A DNA stretch of 64,000 nt, taken from the NCBI RefSeq assembly GCF_014873755.1, contig NZ_JADBEG010000001.1, forward strand, positions 2,668,501 through 2,732,500, in the 5' to 3' direction. The position numbers and the translations under genes are program-made. Of the stretch, positions 50,043-58,827 are shown piece after piece. Numbering within the stretch: position 1 is the first letter of the stretch; each line of letters opens with the position of its first letter. The stretch is from Amycolatopsis lexingtonensis (lineage in GTDB: Bacteria > Actinomycetota > Actinomycetes > Mycobacteriales > Pseudonocardiaceae). The notes under the pieces were generated by a model, which made no database searches, was not told the origin of the DNA, and was given only the letters and a program-made list of their open reading frames with translations.

Positions 50043-50569
50043 CCACAGTGGACGCCCACCGGTTCCGCGCGGTGATGGCCGCCGTCTGCGCGCCGGTCAC
50101 GATCGTCACCACGACCGCCGCCGACGGCCCGCGCGGCGCCACCGTCAGCTCGTTCACCTCACTCTCCCTCGATCCGCCGCTGGTGAGCGTCGCGTTCGAC
50201 CGGCGCTCGGCGCTGCTGGCCGAGATCCTGGGCGCGGGCCGGTTCGGCGTGAACCTGCTCGGCCAGGGCCAGGACGACCTCGCCGTCCGGTTCGCCACCC
50301 GCGGCGCCGACCGGTTCGGCGGCGACACGGCGTGGTTCACCGACGACGGCCTGCCGCGGCTGCGCGACGCCGCCGGCTGGGTGGCCTGCGACCTGGACCG
50401 GGTCGTCGAAGCCGGCGACCACCTCCTGCTGTTCGGCCTGGTCACCGCGCTCGGCCGGGCCGAGCTGCCGCCGCTCGTGTACGCCCACCGCACGTTCGGC
50501 ACCCACTCGCGCTACGCCGAGCGGCCCCGCCCGCGCATCACCGACCAGATCGCCGCCTGCGCCCGCTGA
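50039..50569 (+). CDS. Flavin reductase (HpaC/HsaB-like)
   Basis: 176 aa flavin_reduct fold: FRAVMAAVCAPVTIVTT, GATVSSFTSLSLDPPLVSVAF (FMN-binding), RFGVNLLGQGQDDLA, and YAHRTFGTHSR near the end. Supplies reduced flavin to the monooxygenase encoded next. Overlaps FAH by ATGA. Confidence 0.93.
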   Translation: MTTVDAHRFRAVMAAVCAPVTIVTTTAADGPRGATVSSFTSLSLDPPLVSVAFDRRSALLAEILGAGRFGVNLLGQGQDDLAVRFATRGADRFGGDTAWFTDDGLPRLRDAAGWVACDLDRVVEAGDHLLLFGLVTALGRAELPPLVYAHRTFGTHSRYAERPRPRITDQIAACAR

Positions 50570-50594
50570 CCCGCACCGGAAGGACAACGCCGTC

Positions 50595-51791
50595 ATGACC
50601 CTCGCGACCGAACAGCCCGCGCCCGCCCTCGACCGGCTCCTCGCCCGCATCGCCGACCTCCAGCCACTGCTGGAGAAGAACGCCGCCCAGGGCGAGGCAG
50701 ACCGCCGCGTCGTCGAGGAGAGCATCGCCGCGCTGACCGACGCCGGAGTGTTCAAGATCGCCCAGCCCCGCCGCTACGGCGGGTACGGGCTCCCGGTCCG
50801 CGCGATGCTCGACGTCTCCGCCGCGGTCGCCGAAGCCGACGGCGGCACCGCGTGGGTGGTGGCGCTGAGCAACGTCTGCGCCTGGCTCGCCGGCCTGTTC
50901 AGTCCGCAGGCGCAGGACGACGTCTGGGGCGCGAACCCGGACGCGAAGGTGTCCGGTGTGCTCGCGCCGACCGCCGAGACGACCAAAGTGGACGGTGGCT
51001 GGCGCGTCACCGGCCGCTGGTACTACAACTCGGGCTCCTGGCACGCCGACTGGGCCGCCCTCGGCATCCCGCTGACCGACGAGCGCGGCGAGGTCGTCGA
51101 CCAGGGCATGGCCCTGCTCCCCCGCACCGACCTCGGCTTCGAGGACACCTGGTTCGTCGCCGGGATGCGCTCGTCGGGGTCCAACTGCCTGATCGCCGAC
51201 GACGTCTTCGTGCCCGAGCACCGGGTGATGTCGGTGCCGCCGGCGATCGGCGGGCGGTACGCGAACGGCGAACCCGAGGAGGACGTGTTCCGGGCCGCGC
51301 TCGTCCCCGTGCTGACGCTCGTGCTCGCCGGGCCGCAGCTGGGCCTGGGCCGCAAGGCGCTGCGGCTGGTGCGCGAAAAGGCGGTCCGCAAACCGGTTTC
51401 CTACACGACCTACGCCACGCAGGCCGACTCCGTCGCCTTCCAGCTCCAGCTCGCCGAAGCGGCGATGCGGATCGACACCGCCCACCTGCACGCCCACCGC
51501 GCGGCCGACGACATCGATTCGGCGTCGGCGGCGGGCGGCTACCCCGACGTCGAAACGCGGGCCCGGACCCGCGCCGACACCGGCTGGGCCGTCGAGAACA
51601 TCACGCGCGCGATCGACGTCCTGCTTTCCGCGCACGGCGCCGGCAGCTTCGCCGAGGTCAACCCGCTGCAGCGGATCTGGCGTGACTCCGCCGTGGCCGC
51701 GCGGCACGCGATCGTGCTGCCCGCGGTCAACTACGAGATCTACGGCAAGGCGCTGCTCGGCCGCGACGACCAGATCACCCCGCTCGTCTGA
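50595..51791 (+). CDS. Acyl-CoA-dehydrogenase-like flavin monooxygenase, oxygenase component
   Basis: 398 aa, group D two-component flavin monooxygenase (HsaA/HpaH-like) with acyl-CoA dehydrogenase fold. Features: FKIAQPRRYGGYGLPV, ADGGTAWVVALSNV, GGWRVTGRWYYNSGSWHADW, VFVPEHRV and C-terminal NPLQRIWRD. Such enzymes hydroxylate phenols to catechols using FMNH2/FADH2 from the preceding reductase. It sits 25 bp after it and 16 bp before the ring-cleavage dioxygenase. Confidence 0.9.
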   Translation: MTLATEQPAPALDRLLARIADLQPLLEKNAAQGEADRRVVEESIAALTDAGVFKIAQPRRYGGYGLPVRAMLDVSAAVAEADGGTAWVVALSNVCAWLAGLFSPQAQDDVWGANPDAKVSGVLAPTAETTKVDGGWRVTGRWYYNSGSWHADWAALGIPLTDERGEVVDQGMALLPRTDLGFEDTWFVAGMRSSGSNCLIADDVFVPEHRVMSVPPAIGGRYANGEPEEDVFRAALVPVLTLVLAGPQLGLGRKALRLVREKAVRKPVSYTTYATQADSVAFQLQLAEAAMRIDTAHLHAHRAADDIDSASAAGGYPDVETRARTRADTGWAVENITRAIDVLLSAHGAGSFAEVNPLQRIWRDSAVAARHAIVLPAVNYEIYGKALLGRDDQITPLV

Positions 51792-51807
51792 CCCGGAGGG
51801 ACTCGTC

Positions 51808-52728
51808 ATGAGCCTGCACCGCCTGACCAAGATCGCCATCGGCGTCCCGGACGTCGACGAAACGGCCAAGTACTACACCGAGTTCGGCCTGACGCCGACC
51901 GCCACGGGCTTCGCCACCACCGACGGCGGCGAGCAGCTCGAGCTGCGCCGCACCCCGCAGCGCCGGCTGCTCAGCCTAGGCATCGGCGCCGACGACCCGG
52001 ACGACCTCGGCCGCATCACCGCGTCACTGGCCCGCCTCGACGTCGAGAGCCGCATCGAGGGCGACGCCCTGTACACAAAGGACCCGGTCACCGGCCTCGA
52101 CGTCGTCGTGTCGGTCGCACCGCGGCTTCGGCAGGAACCGCCAGAACTGGTGGCCTACAACGGACCCGGCGCGATCCGGCGGCCGAACACGCGCGCACCC
52201 GGCATCGACCGCGAGACCCCGGTGCGGCCGCGCAAGCTCGGCCACGTCGTGTTCGGCTCGCCCGACCAGGCCGCCACCCAGCGGTTCTTCACCGAGGGCC
52301 TCGGGTTCCGGGTCAGCGACGAGGCGCCGGGCTTCGCCGCGTTCATGCGCTGCTCGACCGACCACCACAACGTCCTGGTCCAGCAGGCGCCGGTGAGCTT
52401 CCTGCACCACACGTCCTGGGAGGTCGACGACGTCGACGAGGTCGGCCGCGGCGCCACGACGATGCTGCAGGGCCACCCCGAGCGCCACACGTGGGGCCTG
52501 GGCCGCCACTACATCGGCTCGAACTTCTTCTGGTACCTGCGCGACCCGGCCGGGAACTTCTCCGAGTACTACTCCGACATCGACTGCATCCTCGAGGACC
52601 AGCTGTGGGAGCCGCGCGTCGTCGCCGGGGAGAAGAGCCTGTACGCGTGGGGCCCACCGCCACCGCCGTCGTTCCTCGCCCCGGAGGACCTGGCGGAGCT
52701 GATGACCGACGCCCACGACGGCGCCTGA
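51808..52728 (+). CDS. VOC-family extradiol-type ring-cleavage dioxygenase
   Basis: 306 aa, two VOC modules (~5-105 and ~145-265). The second carries the iron facial triad expected of type I extradiol dioxygenases: LGHVVFG (His), LHHTSWEVDD (His) and FSEYYSD (Glu). The first module lacks metal ligands, as usual. Would open the catechol made by the monooxygenase in the meta position. GGAGG eight bases before ATG. Last gene of the rightward operon. Confidence 0.9.
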   Translation: MSLHRLTKIAIGVPDVDETAKYYTEFGLTPTATGFATTDGGEQLELRRTPQRRLLSLGIGADDPDDLGRITASLARLDVESRIEGDALYTKDPVTGLDVVVSVAPRLRQEPPELVAYNGPGAIRRPNTRAPGIDRETPVRPRKLGHVVFGSPDQAATQRFFTEGLGFRVSDEAPGFAAFMRCSTDHHNVLVQQAPVSFLHHTSWEVDDVDEVGRGATTMLQGHPERHTWGLGRHYIGSNFFWYLRDPAGNFSEYYSDIDCILEDQLWEPRVVAGEKSLYAWGPPPPPSFLAPEDLAELMTDAHDGA

Positions 52729-52740
52729 GCGAACCGCACG

Positions 52741-54186
52741 TCAGCCGGGCAGGTGCATCGACTGCAGTGCCTGGTACGCCGTCAGTCCCTCCGGGCCCAG
52801 CTCCCGGCCCAGCCCCGAGTCCTTCACCCCACCGAAGGGCGCCGCCGGGTCGACCGTGTACGTGTTGATGCCGATCGTTCCCGTGCGGATCCGGCTCGCG
52901 ACCGCCTGGCCGCGGGCCGGGTCGGTGGTCCAGACCGTGCCGCCGAGGCCGTACGGGGAGTCGTTCGCGATGGCGATCGCCTCCTCGTCGGTCTCGTACT
53001 TGATGATCGACAGGACCGGGCCGAAGATCTCCTCGCGGGCGATCGTCGAGTGGTTGTCGACGTCGGCGAACACCGTCGGCTCGACGAACCAGCCACGGGA
53101 CTGCCCGGCCGGGCGGCCGCCGCCGGTGGTCAGGCGGGCGCCCTCCGCCAGGCCCTTCGCGATGTAGCCCTCGACGCGCTCGCGCTGGGCCGCCGAGGCC
53201 AGCGGGCCGATCTGGGTCGCCGGGTCGAGGGCGTCGCCCACCGCGAGGCTCGCCGCGAAGCCGGTGAACGTCTCGACGATCTCGTCGTAGCGGCTCGCCG
53301 GGGCGAGGATGCGCGTGGTGAGGTGGCAGGTCTGCCCGTTGTTGACCATCGTCGACAGGAACAGGTCCTGCGGGTTCGCCATCAGGTCGGCGTCGTCCAG
53401 CACGATCGCCGCGGACTTGCCGCCCAGCTCGAGCGTGACCGGGCGCAGCAGCCGGCCGCACGTCTCGGCGATCTGCCGTCCGGCCGCCGTCGAGCCGGTG
53501 AACGCGACCTTGTCCACGCCCGGGTGGGACACCAGGTGGGCGCCGCCTTCGCGGCCGCTCTGCACGACGTTGACCACGCCCGGCGGGAAGCCGGCCTCGT
53601 CGACCGCCTCGGCGAACAGCTGCGCGTCGAGCACCGTGCCCGGGCTCGGCTTGAGGACCAGCGTGCACCCCGCCGCCAACGCCGGGCCGAGCTTGAACGC
53701 GGCCAGCGTCATCGGCAGGTTCCACGGCACGATCGCGCCGACCACGCCGACCGGCGTCCGCCGCACGCGGACCTTGCCGCCGAGCAGCCCGTCCCGCGCC
53801 TCGTCGAGCACGGCGGTCCGGATCAGGCCCGCGTAGTAGCGCAGGATCAGCTGCGGGAACCCGCCCTCGACGGCGTTGGCGATCGAGATCGGCAGCCCGT
53901 TCTGGCTGCTGACCCGGCGCGCGGTCTCACCGGCGCGCGCGTCGAGCGCGACCGCCAGCCGCTCCATCACGGCCGCGCGCTCGGCCGGCTCCCACGAGCT
54001 CCAGCCGACGGGGTCGTCGAACGCGGCCCGCGCCGCCGCCACCGCCGCGTCGATGTCGGCCTCGGCCGCCTCCGGCACCCGACCGATGACCTCTTCCGTG
54101 CTGGCCGAGACGACCTCGATGGTCCGGGCCGAAGCCGGCGCGACCCACTTGCCACCGATGTACAGGGATTCGTAGACCAGGTCCAC
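52741..54186 (-). CDS. Aldehyde dehydrogenase
   Basis: 481 aa NAD(P)-dependent ALDH. GTG start with GGAG upstream. VGAIVPWNLPMTLAAFK (coenzyme), VAFTGSTAAGRQI, general base VTLELGGKSAAIV, catalytic Cys in NNGQTCHLTTR, EEIFGPVLSI and PFGGVKDSG. Convergent with the dioxygenase gene (12 bp). Probably oxidises a semialdehyde from ring cleavage, with no overlap or shared promoter to prove it. Confidence 0.94.
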   Translation of the reverse strand: MDLVYESLYIGGKWVAPASARTIEVVSASTEEVIGRVPEAAEADIDAAVAAARAAFDDPVGWSSWEPAERAAVMERLAVALDARAGETARRVSSQNGLPISIANAVEGGFPQLILRYYAGLIRTAVLDEARDGLLGGKVRVRRTPVGVVGAIVPWNLPMTLAAFKLGPALAAGCTLVLKPSPGTVLDAQLFAEAVDEAGFPPGVVNVVQSGREGGAHLVSHPGVDKVAFTGSTAAGRQIAETCGRLLRPVTLELGGKSAAIVLDDADLMANPQDLFLSTMVNNGQTCHLTTRILAPASRYDEIVETFTGFAASLAVGDALDPATQIGPLASAAQRERVEGYIAKGLAEGARLTTGGGRPAGQSRGWFVEPTVFADVDNHSTIAREEIFGPVLSIIKYETDEEAIAIANDSPYGLGGTVWTTDPARGQAVASRIRTGTIGINTYTVDPAAPFGGVKDSGLGRELGPEGLTAYQALQSMHLPG

Positions 54187-54280
54187 GGTCCGACTCCGTC
54201 CTTCGACCGGGCAGTGCCGCCAGTAAAGCAGCGCCCGGCCGCCGGGGATTATCCGTTCGTGCGGTGCTTGGGGCCCCGCC

Positions 54281-54658
54281 TCAGCGGTGCGCCCCCGCGG
54301 CCCGGAACGACGCGATCCTGATGCGCAGCCCCCGCAGGTGGACCAGGTCGACGGCGAACCCCGCCTCGTCGGCCCGGCACGGACCCGCCAGGTGGACGGA
54401 CTCGTCCGCCGGGTCGTAGCGCGGCTCCGACCACACCGCCGCGTCGCCCGTTCCGGCGTCGCGGCGGGCGCGGGCCAGCCAGTAGACCGGGAGCTTCATC
54501 ACTTCACCCAGTACCTTGTCCAAGGCGGGGAGGTCGGCCTCGGCGATCGCGAGCCCGCGGCCGTGCCACACGCGCGGGGCCGCCGAGGCGTGGGTGAACG
54601 TCGCGGTGTCGCCGGACGCGGTGATCGTCCAGTCGGCCACGGTGGTGCGGGTCGGCAT
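54281..54658 (-). CDS. Conserved hypothetical protein
   Basis: 125 aa; ATG with GGGAG five bases upstream. Soluble alpha/beta-looking protein (VADWTITASGDTATFTHAS, LPALDKVLGEVMKLPVYWLA, LVHLRGLRIRIASF) with no recognised domain, signal or membrane helix. Isolated single gene. Confidence 0.7.
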   Translation of the reverse strand: MPTRTTVADWTITASGDTATFTHASAAPRVWHGRGLAIAEADLPALDKVLGEVMKLPVYWLARARRDAGTGDAAVWSEPRYDPADESVHLAGPCRADEAGFAVDLVHLRGLRIRIASFRAAGAHR

Positions 54659-54796
54659 CACGGCTCCCTGCGGTAGCGGCCCCAGGTCGGCACACCGTAT
54701 GCGAAACCCCGCGCGGACGGCGGAATGACGCGGCACGTTCAACTGCCGTTCACCGGATGATCACCTCGCGGCCCGGTTTGTGTCAGGCTGGTACCC

Positions 54797-55075
54797 ATGA
54801 ACGACGAAGCCCCGCGATCCGTGGCCGAACTGGCCGCGGACCCGGAGTGGGAGGTCACCCGCACCGGCACGACCGGGCAGTGGCTCACCGCCGAACGCGC
54901 CCTCGAGCGGAACGGCCACCGGCGGCTCGTCGGTCTCACGCCCATCCGGCCCGGCACGGTCGCGCTCATGCTGTGGTCCGGCGGCGACGTCATCGAACAC
55001 TTCCGCGGCAGCGAGGCCGAGGCCTGCGCGACCGCGCAGCGCTGGGCGGCCGAGTTCCTGGCCGGCGAACGGTAG
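54797..55075 (+). CDS. Small hypothetical protein
   Basis: 92 aa, soluble: RSVAELAADPEWEVTRTGTT, VALMLWSGGDVIEHF, AQRWAAEFLAGER. No domain recognised. ATG with weak upstream signals (no clear Shine-Dalgarno). Divergent from the hypothetical gene at 54281. Confidence 0.65.
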   Translation: MNDEAPRSVAELAADPEWEVTRTGTTGQWLTAERALERNGHRRLVGLTPIRPGTVALMLWSGGDVIEHFRGSEAEACATAQRWAAEFLAGER

Positions 55076-55134
55076 CGAACCCGGCGTACACCGGGAATTC
55101 GGCCGGAACCCGGGAAGAAGCCAACTGCGCCCGG

Positions 55135-55140
55135 TACGTT
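55135..55140 (+). promoter_or_regulatory. -10 box TACGTT for a leaderless glycosidase transcript
   Basis: TACGTT ends seven bases before GTG 55148 with only C/G between and no Shine-Dalgarno. Confidence 0.45.
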
Positions 55141-55147
55141 CCCCCGC

Positions 55148-56656
55148 GTGAAGACGAAGCTGCCCGCCGCGCTGGTCCTGTCCGCGGCGCTCACCGCCGC
55201 GCTGAGCACGCCGGCCGCCGCCGGCACCGGGGTCCGGGAGCTCGCGCCGGGCGTGACGGTCCACACCACCCTCACCGGCGAGGGCACCGGCCACAACACC
55301 TGGACGATCACCACGCAGGTCCCCGGCGGTTCCAGCCCCGACCCGGACGCCCCGCCGTCCGCGCTCGGCAGCCGGGAGCACGCCGAAGCGCTGGTGACGT
55401 CGTTGCGGGCCAAGGGTTTCGCGGCCCGTGCCGAACAGGTCGACTGGCCCGCGTTCGCCGACACGCCCCGGGGCCCGCTCGGCTGGCGGGTGCGGGTCGG
55501 CGCCTTCCCCGACCGGGCGCAGGCCGCCGCCACCGCGAGTGCCATGAGCGCGAACGGGTTCACCGGCAGCGTCGAATGGACCGGCCAGGACGGCCCGGCG
55601 GCCGGGGGCCCGCAGCGTGTGCGCGTCGCCGTCGTCGACCCGAAGCGGTTCACCGGGCGGGTCGCCGCTTCGCACGGGGAGTCCGTGGCCGGGCGGCGCA
55701 CGACGTCGGCGCTGTCGGCCGCCGCCGGGGCCCTGGTCGGGACCAACGGCGGCTTCTTCGTCATCGACCCGCGCGACGGCATCCCCGGTGAGCCCGCCGG
55801 GGTCGGCGTCTACCAAGGCCTGTTGCAGAGCGAAGCGACCACCGGCCGTCCCGCCCTGCTGCTGGGCGACCGCCCGTCGATCGGCGTTCCGCGCACCGCG
55901 ATCACCGCCGGCGGCCACCCCGTCAACGGCGTCAACCGCAAGCCGGGCGTCATCCGCAACTGCGGCGAGCCCGGCGACGTCCCCACCGACCGGCCGTTGC
56001 ACGACACGACCTGCACCCACCCGGACGAGCTGGTGCTGTTCACCCCGCAGCTCGGCACCCCGACCCCGGCGGGCGACGGCGTCGAAGCCGTGCTCGACGC
56101 CCACGACGTCGTCACCGCGCTGCGCCCCGCGGGCGGGGGCGTACCCGCGGCCGGCCACACCGTCCAGGGCACCGGTGCGGCGGCGGCCTGGCTGACCGGG
56201 CACGCGCGGCCGGGCACCCGGCTGCGCGTCGACACGCGGATCTTCGCGGACGGCCGGCCGGTCCACCCGGCGGGCGTGGTCAACGGCGGCCCGTGGCTGG
56301 TCCGCGACGGCCGCGTCTCGGTGAACGCGGCGGCGGACGGCATCGTGCACCCCGGTGACCCGTCGTTCGTCTACGGCTGGGGCGTCAAGCGCAACCCCCG
56401 AACCATGGTCGGCCTCGATCGCCGCGGCCGGCTGCTGATCGTCACCGCCGACGGACGGCAGCCCGGCTACGCCGAGGGACTGTCGCTGCTGGAGGGCGCC
56501 GAACTGCTCGAGCGCCTGGGCGCGGTCGAGGCGATCAACCTCGACGGCGGCGGCTCGACGGCGATGGCGATCGGCGGCGAACTGGTGAGCTCGCCCTCGG
56601 ACGCGACCGGCGAGCGCCCGGTCGGCGACGCCGTCCTGGTGCTGCCCCGCCGGTGA
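55148..56656 (+). CDS. Secreted SPOR-like/phosphodiester glycosidase (NAGPA) protein
   Basis: 502 aa. Signal peptide (LPAALVLSAALTAALSTPAAA), a SPOR-like repeat at ~75-145 (SREHAEALVTSLRAKGFAAR, WRVRVGAFPDRAQA), and a phosphodiester-glycosidase (DUF2233/NAGPA) domain to the end: GALVGTNGGFFVIDP, GVVNGGPWLVRDGRV, FVYGWGVKRNPRTMVGLD and the signature EAINLDGGGSTAMAIGG. Such enzymes remove N-acetylglucosamine or related sugars from phosphodiesters; here probably cell-wall or envelope glycopolymers. GTG start likely leaderless. Confidence 0.9.
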   Translation: MKTKLPAALVLSAALTAALSTPAAAGTGVRELAPGVTVHTTLTGEGTGHNTWTITTQVPGGSSPDPDAPPSALGSREHAEALVTSLRAKGFAARAEQVDWPAFADTPRGPLGWRVRVGAFPDRAQAAATASAMSANGFTGSVEWTGQDGPAAGGPQRVRVAVVDPKRFTGRVAASHGESVAGRRTTSALSAAAGALVGTNGGFFVIDPRDGIPGEPAGVGVYQGLLQSEATTGRPALLLGDRPSIGVPRTAITAGGHPVNGVNRKPGVIRNCGEPGDVPTDRPLHDTTCTHPDELVLFTPQLGTPTPAGDGVEAVLDAHDVVTALRPAGGGVPAAGHTVQGTGAAAAWLTGHARPGTRLRVDTRIFADGRPVHPAGVVNGGPWLVRDGRVSVNAAADGIVHPGDPSFVYGWGVKRNPRTMVGLDRRGRLLIVTADGRQPGYAEGLSLLEGAELLERLGAVEAINLDGGGSTAMAIGGELVSSPSDATGERPVGDAVLVLPRR

Positions 56657-56688
56657 CCCGATCGCCCGGATCGGGTGAATTCTTTTTG
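56656..56688 (+). terminator. Intrinsic terminator after the glycosidase gene
   Basis: Eight-base stem ACCCGATC/GATCGGGT, five-base loop, followed by GAATTCTTTTTG. It starts at the stop codon. A T-run is rare in this window, so this is a clear Rho-independent terminator. Confidence 0.85.
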
Positions 56689-56698
56689 TTCACCTCCG

Positions 56699-56760
56699 GT
56701 TCACCTTCCGGCCGTCTCATGGGGCATGTTCCCGGTACGACGCCCAACCGGAAGGTGAAC
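56699..56760 (+). promoter_or_regulatory. 13-bp inverted repeat covering the RBS of the three-helix-bundle gene
   Basis: GTTCACCTTCCGG (56699-56711) and CCGGAAGGTGAAC (56748-56760) are perfect complements 36 bases apart. The second arm holds the GGAAGGTGA ribosome-binding site and ends one base before ATG 56762. In RNA it would hide the site; in DNA it could be a repressor site. A related GTTCACCTCCGG lies just upstream (56689-56699). Confidence 0.65.
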
Positions 56761-56761
56761 G

Positions 56762-56974
56762 ATGAGCACGTTGGACACGATGGCCTCCGAAGCGCTCGAC
56801 ACCCACTTCGCCCAGCTCGAGGACCGCTTGGGCCACGACTACGCGAACATCGCGCGCCCCCGGCTGCACGACCTGGTCGACCACGAACGCGCGCGCTTCG
56901 CCGGCGCCCGCATCCACGCCTTCGTGCCGATCCTGGTCGAGCGGGCCGTCCGGGCGGCACTGGCCCGGACCTGA
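56762..56974 (+). CDS. Three-helix-bundle dimerization-domain protein
   Basis: 70 aa, all-helical: TLDTMASEALDTHFAQLEDR, HDYANIARPRLHDLVDHERARF, IHAFVPILVERAVRAAL. Matches the small actinobacterial family named for a three-helix bundle dimerization domain, function unknown. Clear GGAAGG site inside an inverted repeat, suggesting translational or operator control. Confidence 0.75.
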   Translation: MSTLDTMASEALDTHFAQLEDRLGHDYANIARPRLHDLVDHERARFAGARIHAFVPILVERAVRAALART

Positions 56975-56986
56975 CGGCCGCCCCGG

Positions 56987-57469
56987 TCACGGGTTGAGGA
57001 CGACGATGGCCGCGTTCAAGGCCGTCGCGAACAGCGTCCACGCCAGGTACGGCAGCTGCAGCGCGGCCGCAACCCGTGACCGGCGGCGGAACACCACCAT
57101 TGTCCCGGCGACGACGACGTCGAGGACCACGATCTCCACCAGCGCGAGCGTGTACGCGCCCGCCGCGAAGAACAACGGCGTCCACGCGGCGTTGAGGACC
57201 AGGCCGGCCGCGTACCAGGTGAACTCGCGGCGCGTGCCCGCCGCTCGCCAGAACAGCCAGCCCGAGACGGCGATCAGGATGTACAGCACCGTCCACACCG
57301 GACCGAAAAGCCACGACGGCGGCGCCCACGGCGGCTGGACGAGCGCGCCGTAGACCTCTCGCGACCGCGTCGCCGCGAGGCCGCCCACGACGGCCACCAA
57401 GGCCACCGCGGCGAGGAACCCGGCCAGGACCGCCACCGGGGCCGGGCGGGAGCGGGGCAGCGTAGTCAC
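56987..57469 (-). CDS. tspO: TspO/MBR family membrane protein
   Basis: 160 aa, five transmembrane helices. Family motifs: VYGALVQPPWAPPSWLFGPVWT, LYILIAVSGWLFW, LVLNAAWTPLFF and LPYLAWTLFATALN. GTG start with AGGAGGAG seven bases upstream. TspO proteins bind porphyrins and act in tetrapyrrole or oxidative-stress handling. Divergent from the FAD oxidoreductase. Confidence 0.95.
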   Translation of the reverse strand: MTTLPRSRPAPVAVLAGFLAAVALVAVVGGLAATRSREVYGALVQPPWAPPSWLFGPVWTVLYILIAVSGWLFWRAAGTRREFTWYAAGLVLNAAWTPLFFAAGAYTLALVEIVVLDVVVAGTMVVFRRRSRVAAALQLPYLAWTLFATALNAAIVVLNP

Positions 57470-57597
57470 GTCGGTTCTCCTCCTGACATCGCGATGCACG
57501 GCCGATGCGGAATACCCGCAGCCTAGAGCCGCAAACCCGCGACCGCACGGTAAAAGCCACTGATGCGCTCTAGCCCGATTCGTTGCAGTATCGATCC

Positions 57598-58824
57598 ATG
57601 ACCACCCACGAAACGGACGTCGTCGTCATCGGCGCCGGGCTCGCCGGGCTCGCCGCCGCCCGGCGGCTGCACGAGGCCGGCGTCGAATGCACCGTGCTGG
57701 AGGCGGGCGACGACGTCGGCGGGCGCGTGCGCACCGACGTCGTCGACGGCTTCCGCCTCGACCGCGGCTTCCAGGTCCTCAACCCCGCCTACCCGGCGAT
57801 CAAGCGGCTCGTCGACGTCGACGCGCTGAAGCTGGGCCGGTTCTGGCGCGCGGTCCGCGTCGCCGACGACGACCGCGTCTCGCTGCTCGGGCACCCGCTC
57901 GACGCCCCGAAGGCGCTGCGTGACGTCGCTGCCCGCCGGTACCTCTCGGCGAAGGACCTGGCCGCCCTCGGCGCCCTCTCCGCCCGCGTCGCCGCCGGCC
58001 CGGCGCGCTCGATCGTGCGGGGCGACGACGGGACGACCGCCGACGAACTGCGCCGCGCCGGGCTGTCCGACCGGGCCGTGGCCACCGTCCTGCGCCCCTT
58101 CCTGTCCGGCGTCTTCCTCGAAGCCGAGCTGAGCACGTCGGCGCGGTTCTTCCAGCTGGTGTGGCGGAGTTTCCTGCGTTCCGCGCCGTCGTTGCCCGCC
58201 CTGGGCATGGGCGAACTCCCCCGGCAGCTGGCCCGCCGGCTGCCGGAAGGTTCGGTGCACACCGGCACCCCGGTCGAGCGGATCAGCCAAGGCGAGGTGC
58301 GCACCGCGGGCGGTGACGTCTGGTCCGCGCGCACCGTCGTCGTGGCGACCGACGGCACGACGGCGTCGCGGCTGGTCGAGGGCGTCGCGGAGCCGCTGTG
58401 GAACGGCGTGACGACCTGGTACTTCGCGCCGGAGGACCGTCCGTCGCGCGAACCCGTCATCATGGTCGACGCCCGCCGCGGCCCCGTCGTGAACACGGCC
58501 GTGCTGAGCGAAGTGTGCCGCTCCTACGCGCCGCCGGGAACCGCCTTGGTGAGCGCGTCGGCACTGACGCCCGTCGCGGAGACCGACGTCCGGCGGGCGC
58601 TGGGCCGGATGTACCGCACCGACGCGACCCGCTGGCCGCTCGTCGGCCGGTACGAGATCCCGCGGGCGCTCCCGGCCATGCCCGCGCCGCACCCGATCCG
58701 CCGCGAAATCCGCTGGGGCGAAGGGATCTACGTGTGCGGAGACCACCGCGACACCAGCTCGTTGCAGGGCGCGCTCGCCTCCGGCGGCCGGACCGCCCGC
58801 GCCGTGCTGGCCGACCGGACGTGA
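57598..58824 (+). CDS. FAD-dependent amine-oxidase/phytoene-desaturase-like oxidoreductase
   Basis: 408 aa. N-terminal dinucleotide fold VVVIGAGLAGLAAARRLHEAG, FAD loop LEAGDDVGGRVRTD, substrate part LDRGFQVLNPAYPAIKR, and C-terminal FAD clamp GIYVCGDHRDTSSLQGALASGGRTA (cut here to its recognisable ends). Similar to the NAD(P)-binding/FAD proteins of the amino_oxidase family. Start ATG 57598; a longer ATG is 5 codons upstream. Substrate unknown. Confidence 0.88.
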   Translation: MTTHETDVVVIGAGLAGLAAARRLHEAGVECTVLEAGDDVGGRVRTDVVDGFRLDRGFQVLNPAYPAIKRLVDVDALKLGRFWRAVRVADDDRVSLLGHPLDAPKALRDVAARRYLSAKDLAALGALSARVAAGPARSIVRGDDGTTADELRRAGLSDRAVATVLRPFLSGVFLEAELSTSARFFQLVWRSFLRSAPSLPALGMGELPRQLARRLPEGSVHTGTPVERISQGEVRTAGGDVWSARTVVVATDGTTASRLVEGVAEPLWNGVTTWYFAPEDRPSREPVIMVDARRGPVVNTAVLSEVCRSYAPPGTALVSASALTPVAETDVRRALGRMYRTDATRWPLVGRYEIPRALPAMPAPHPIRREIRWGEGIYVCGDHRDTSSLQGALASGGRTARAVLADRT

Positions 58825-58827
58825 GGC

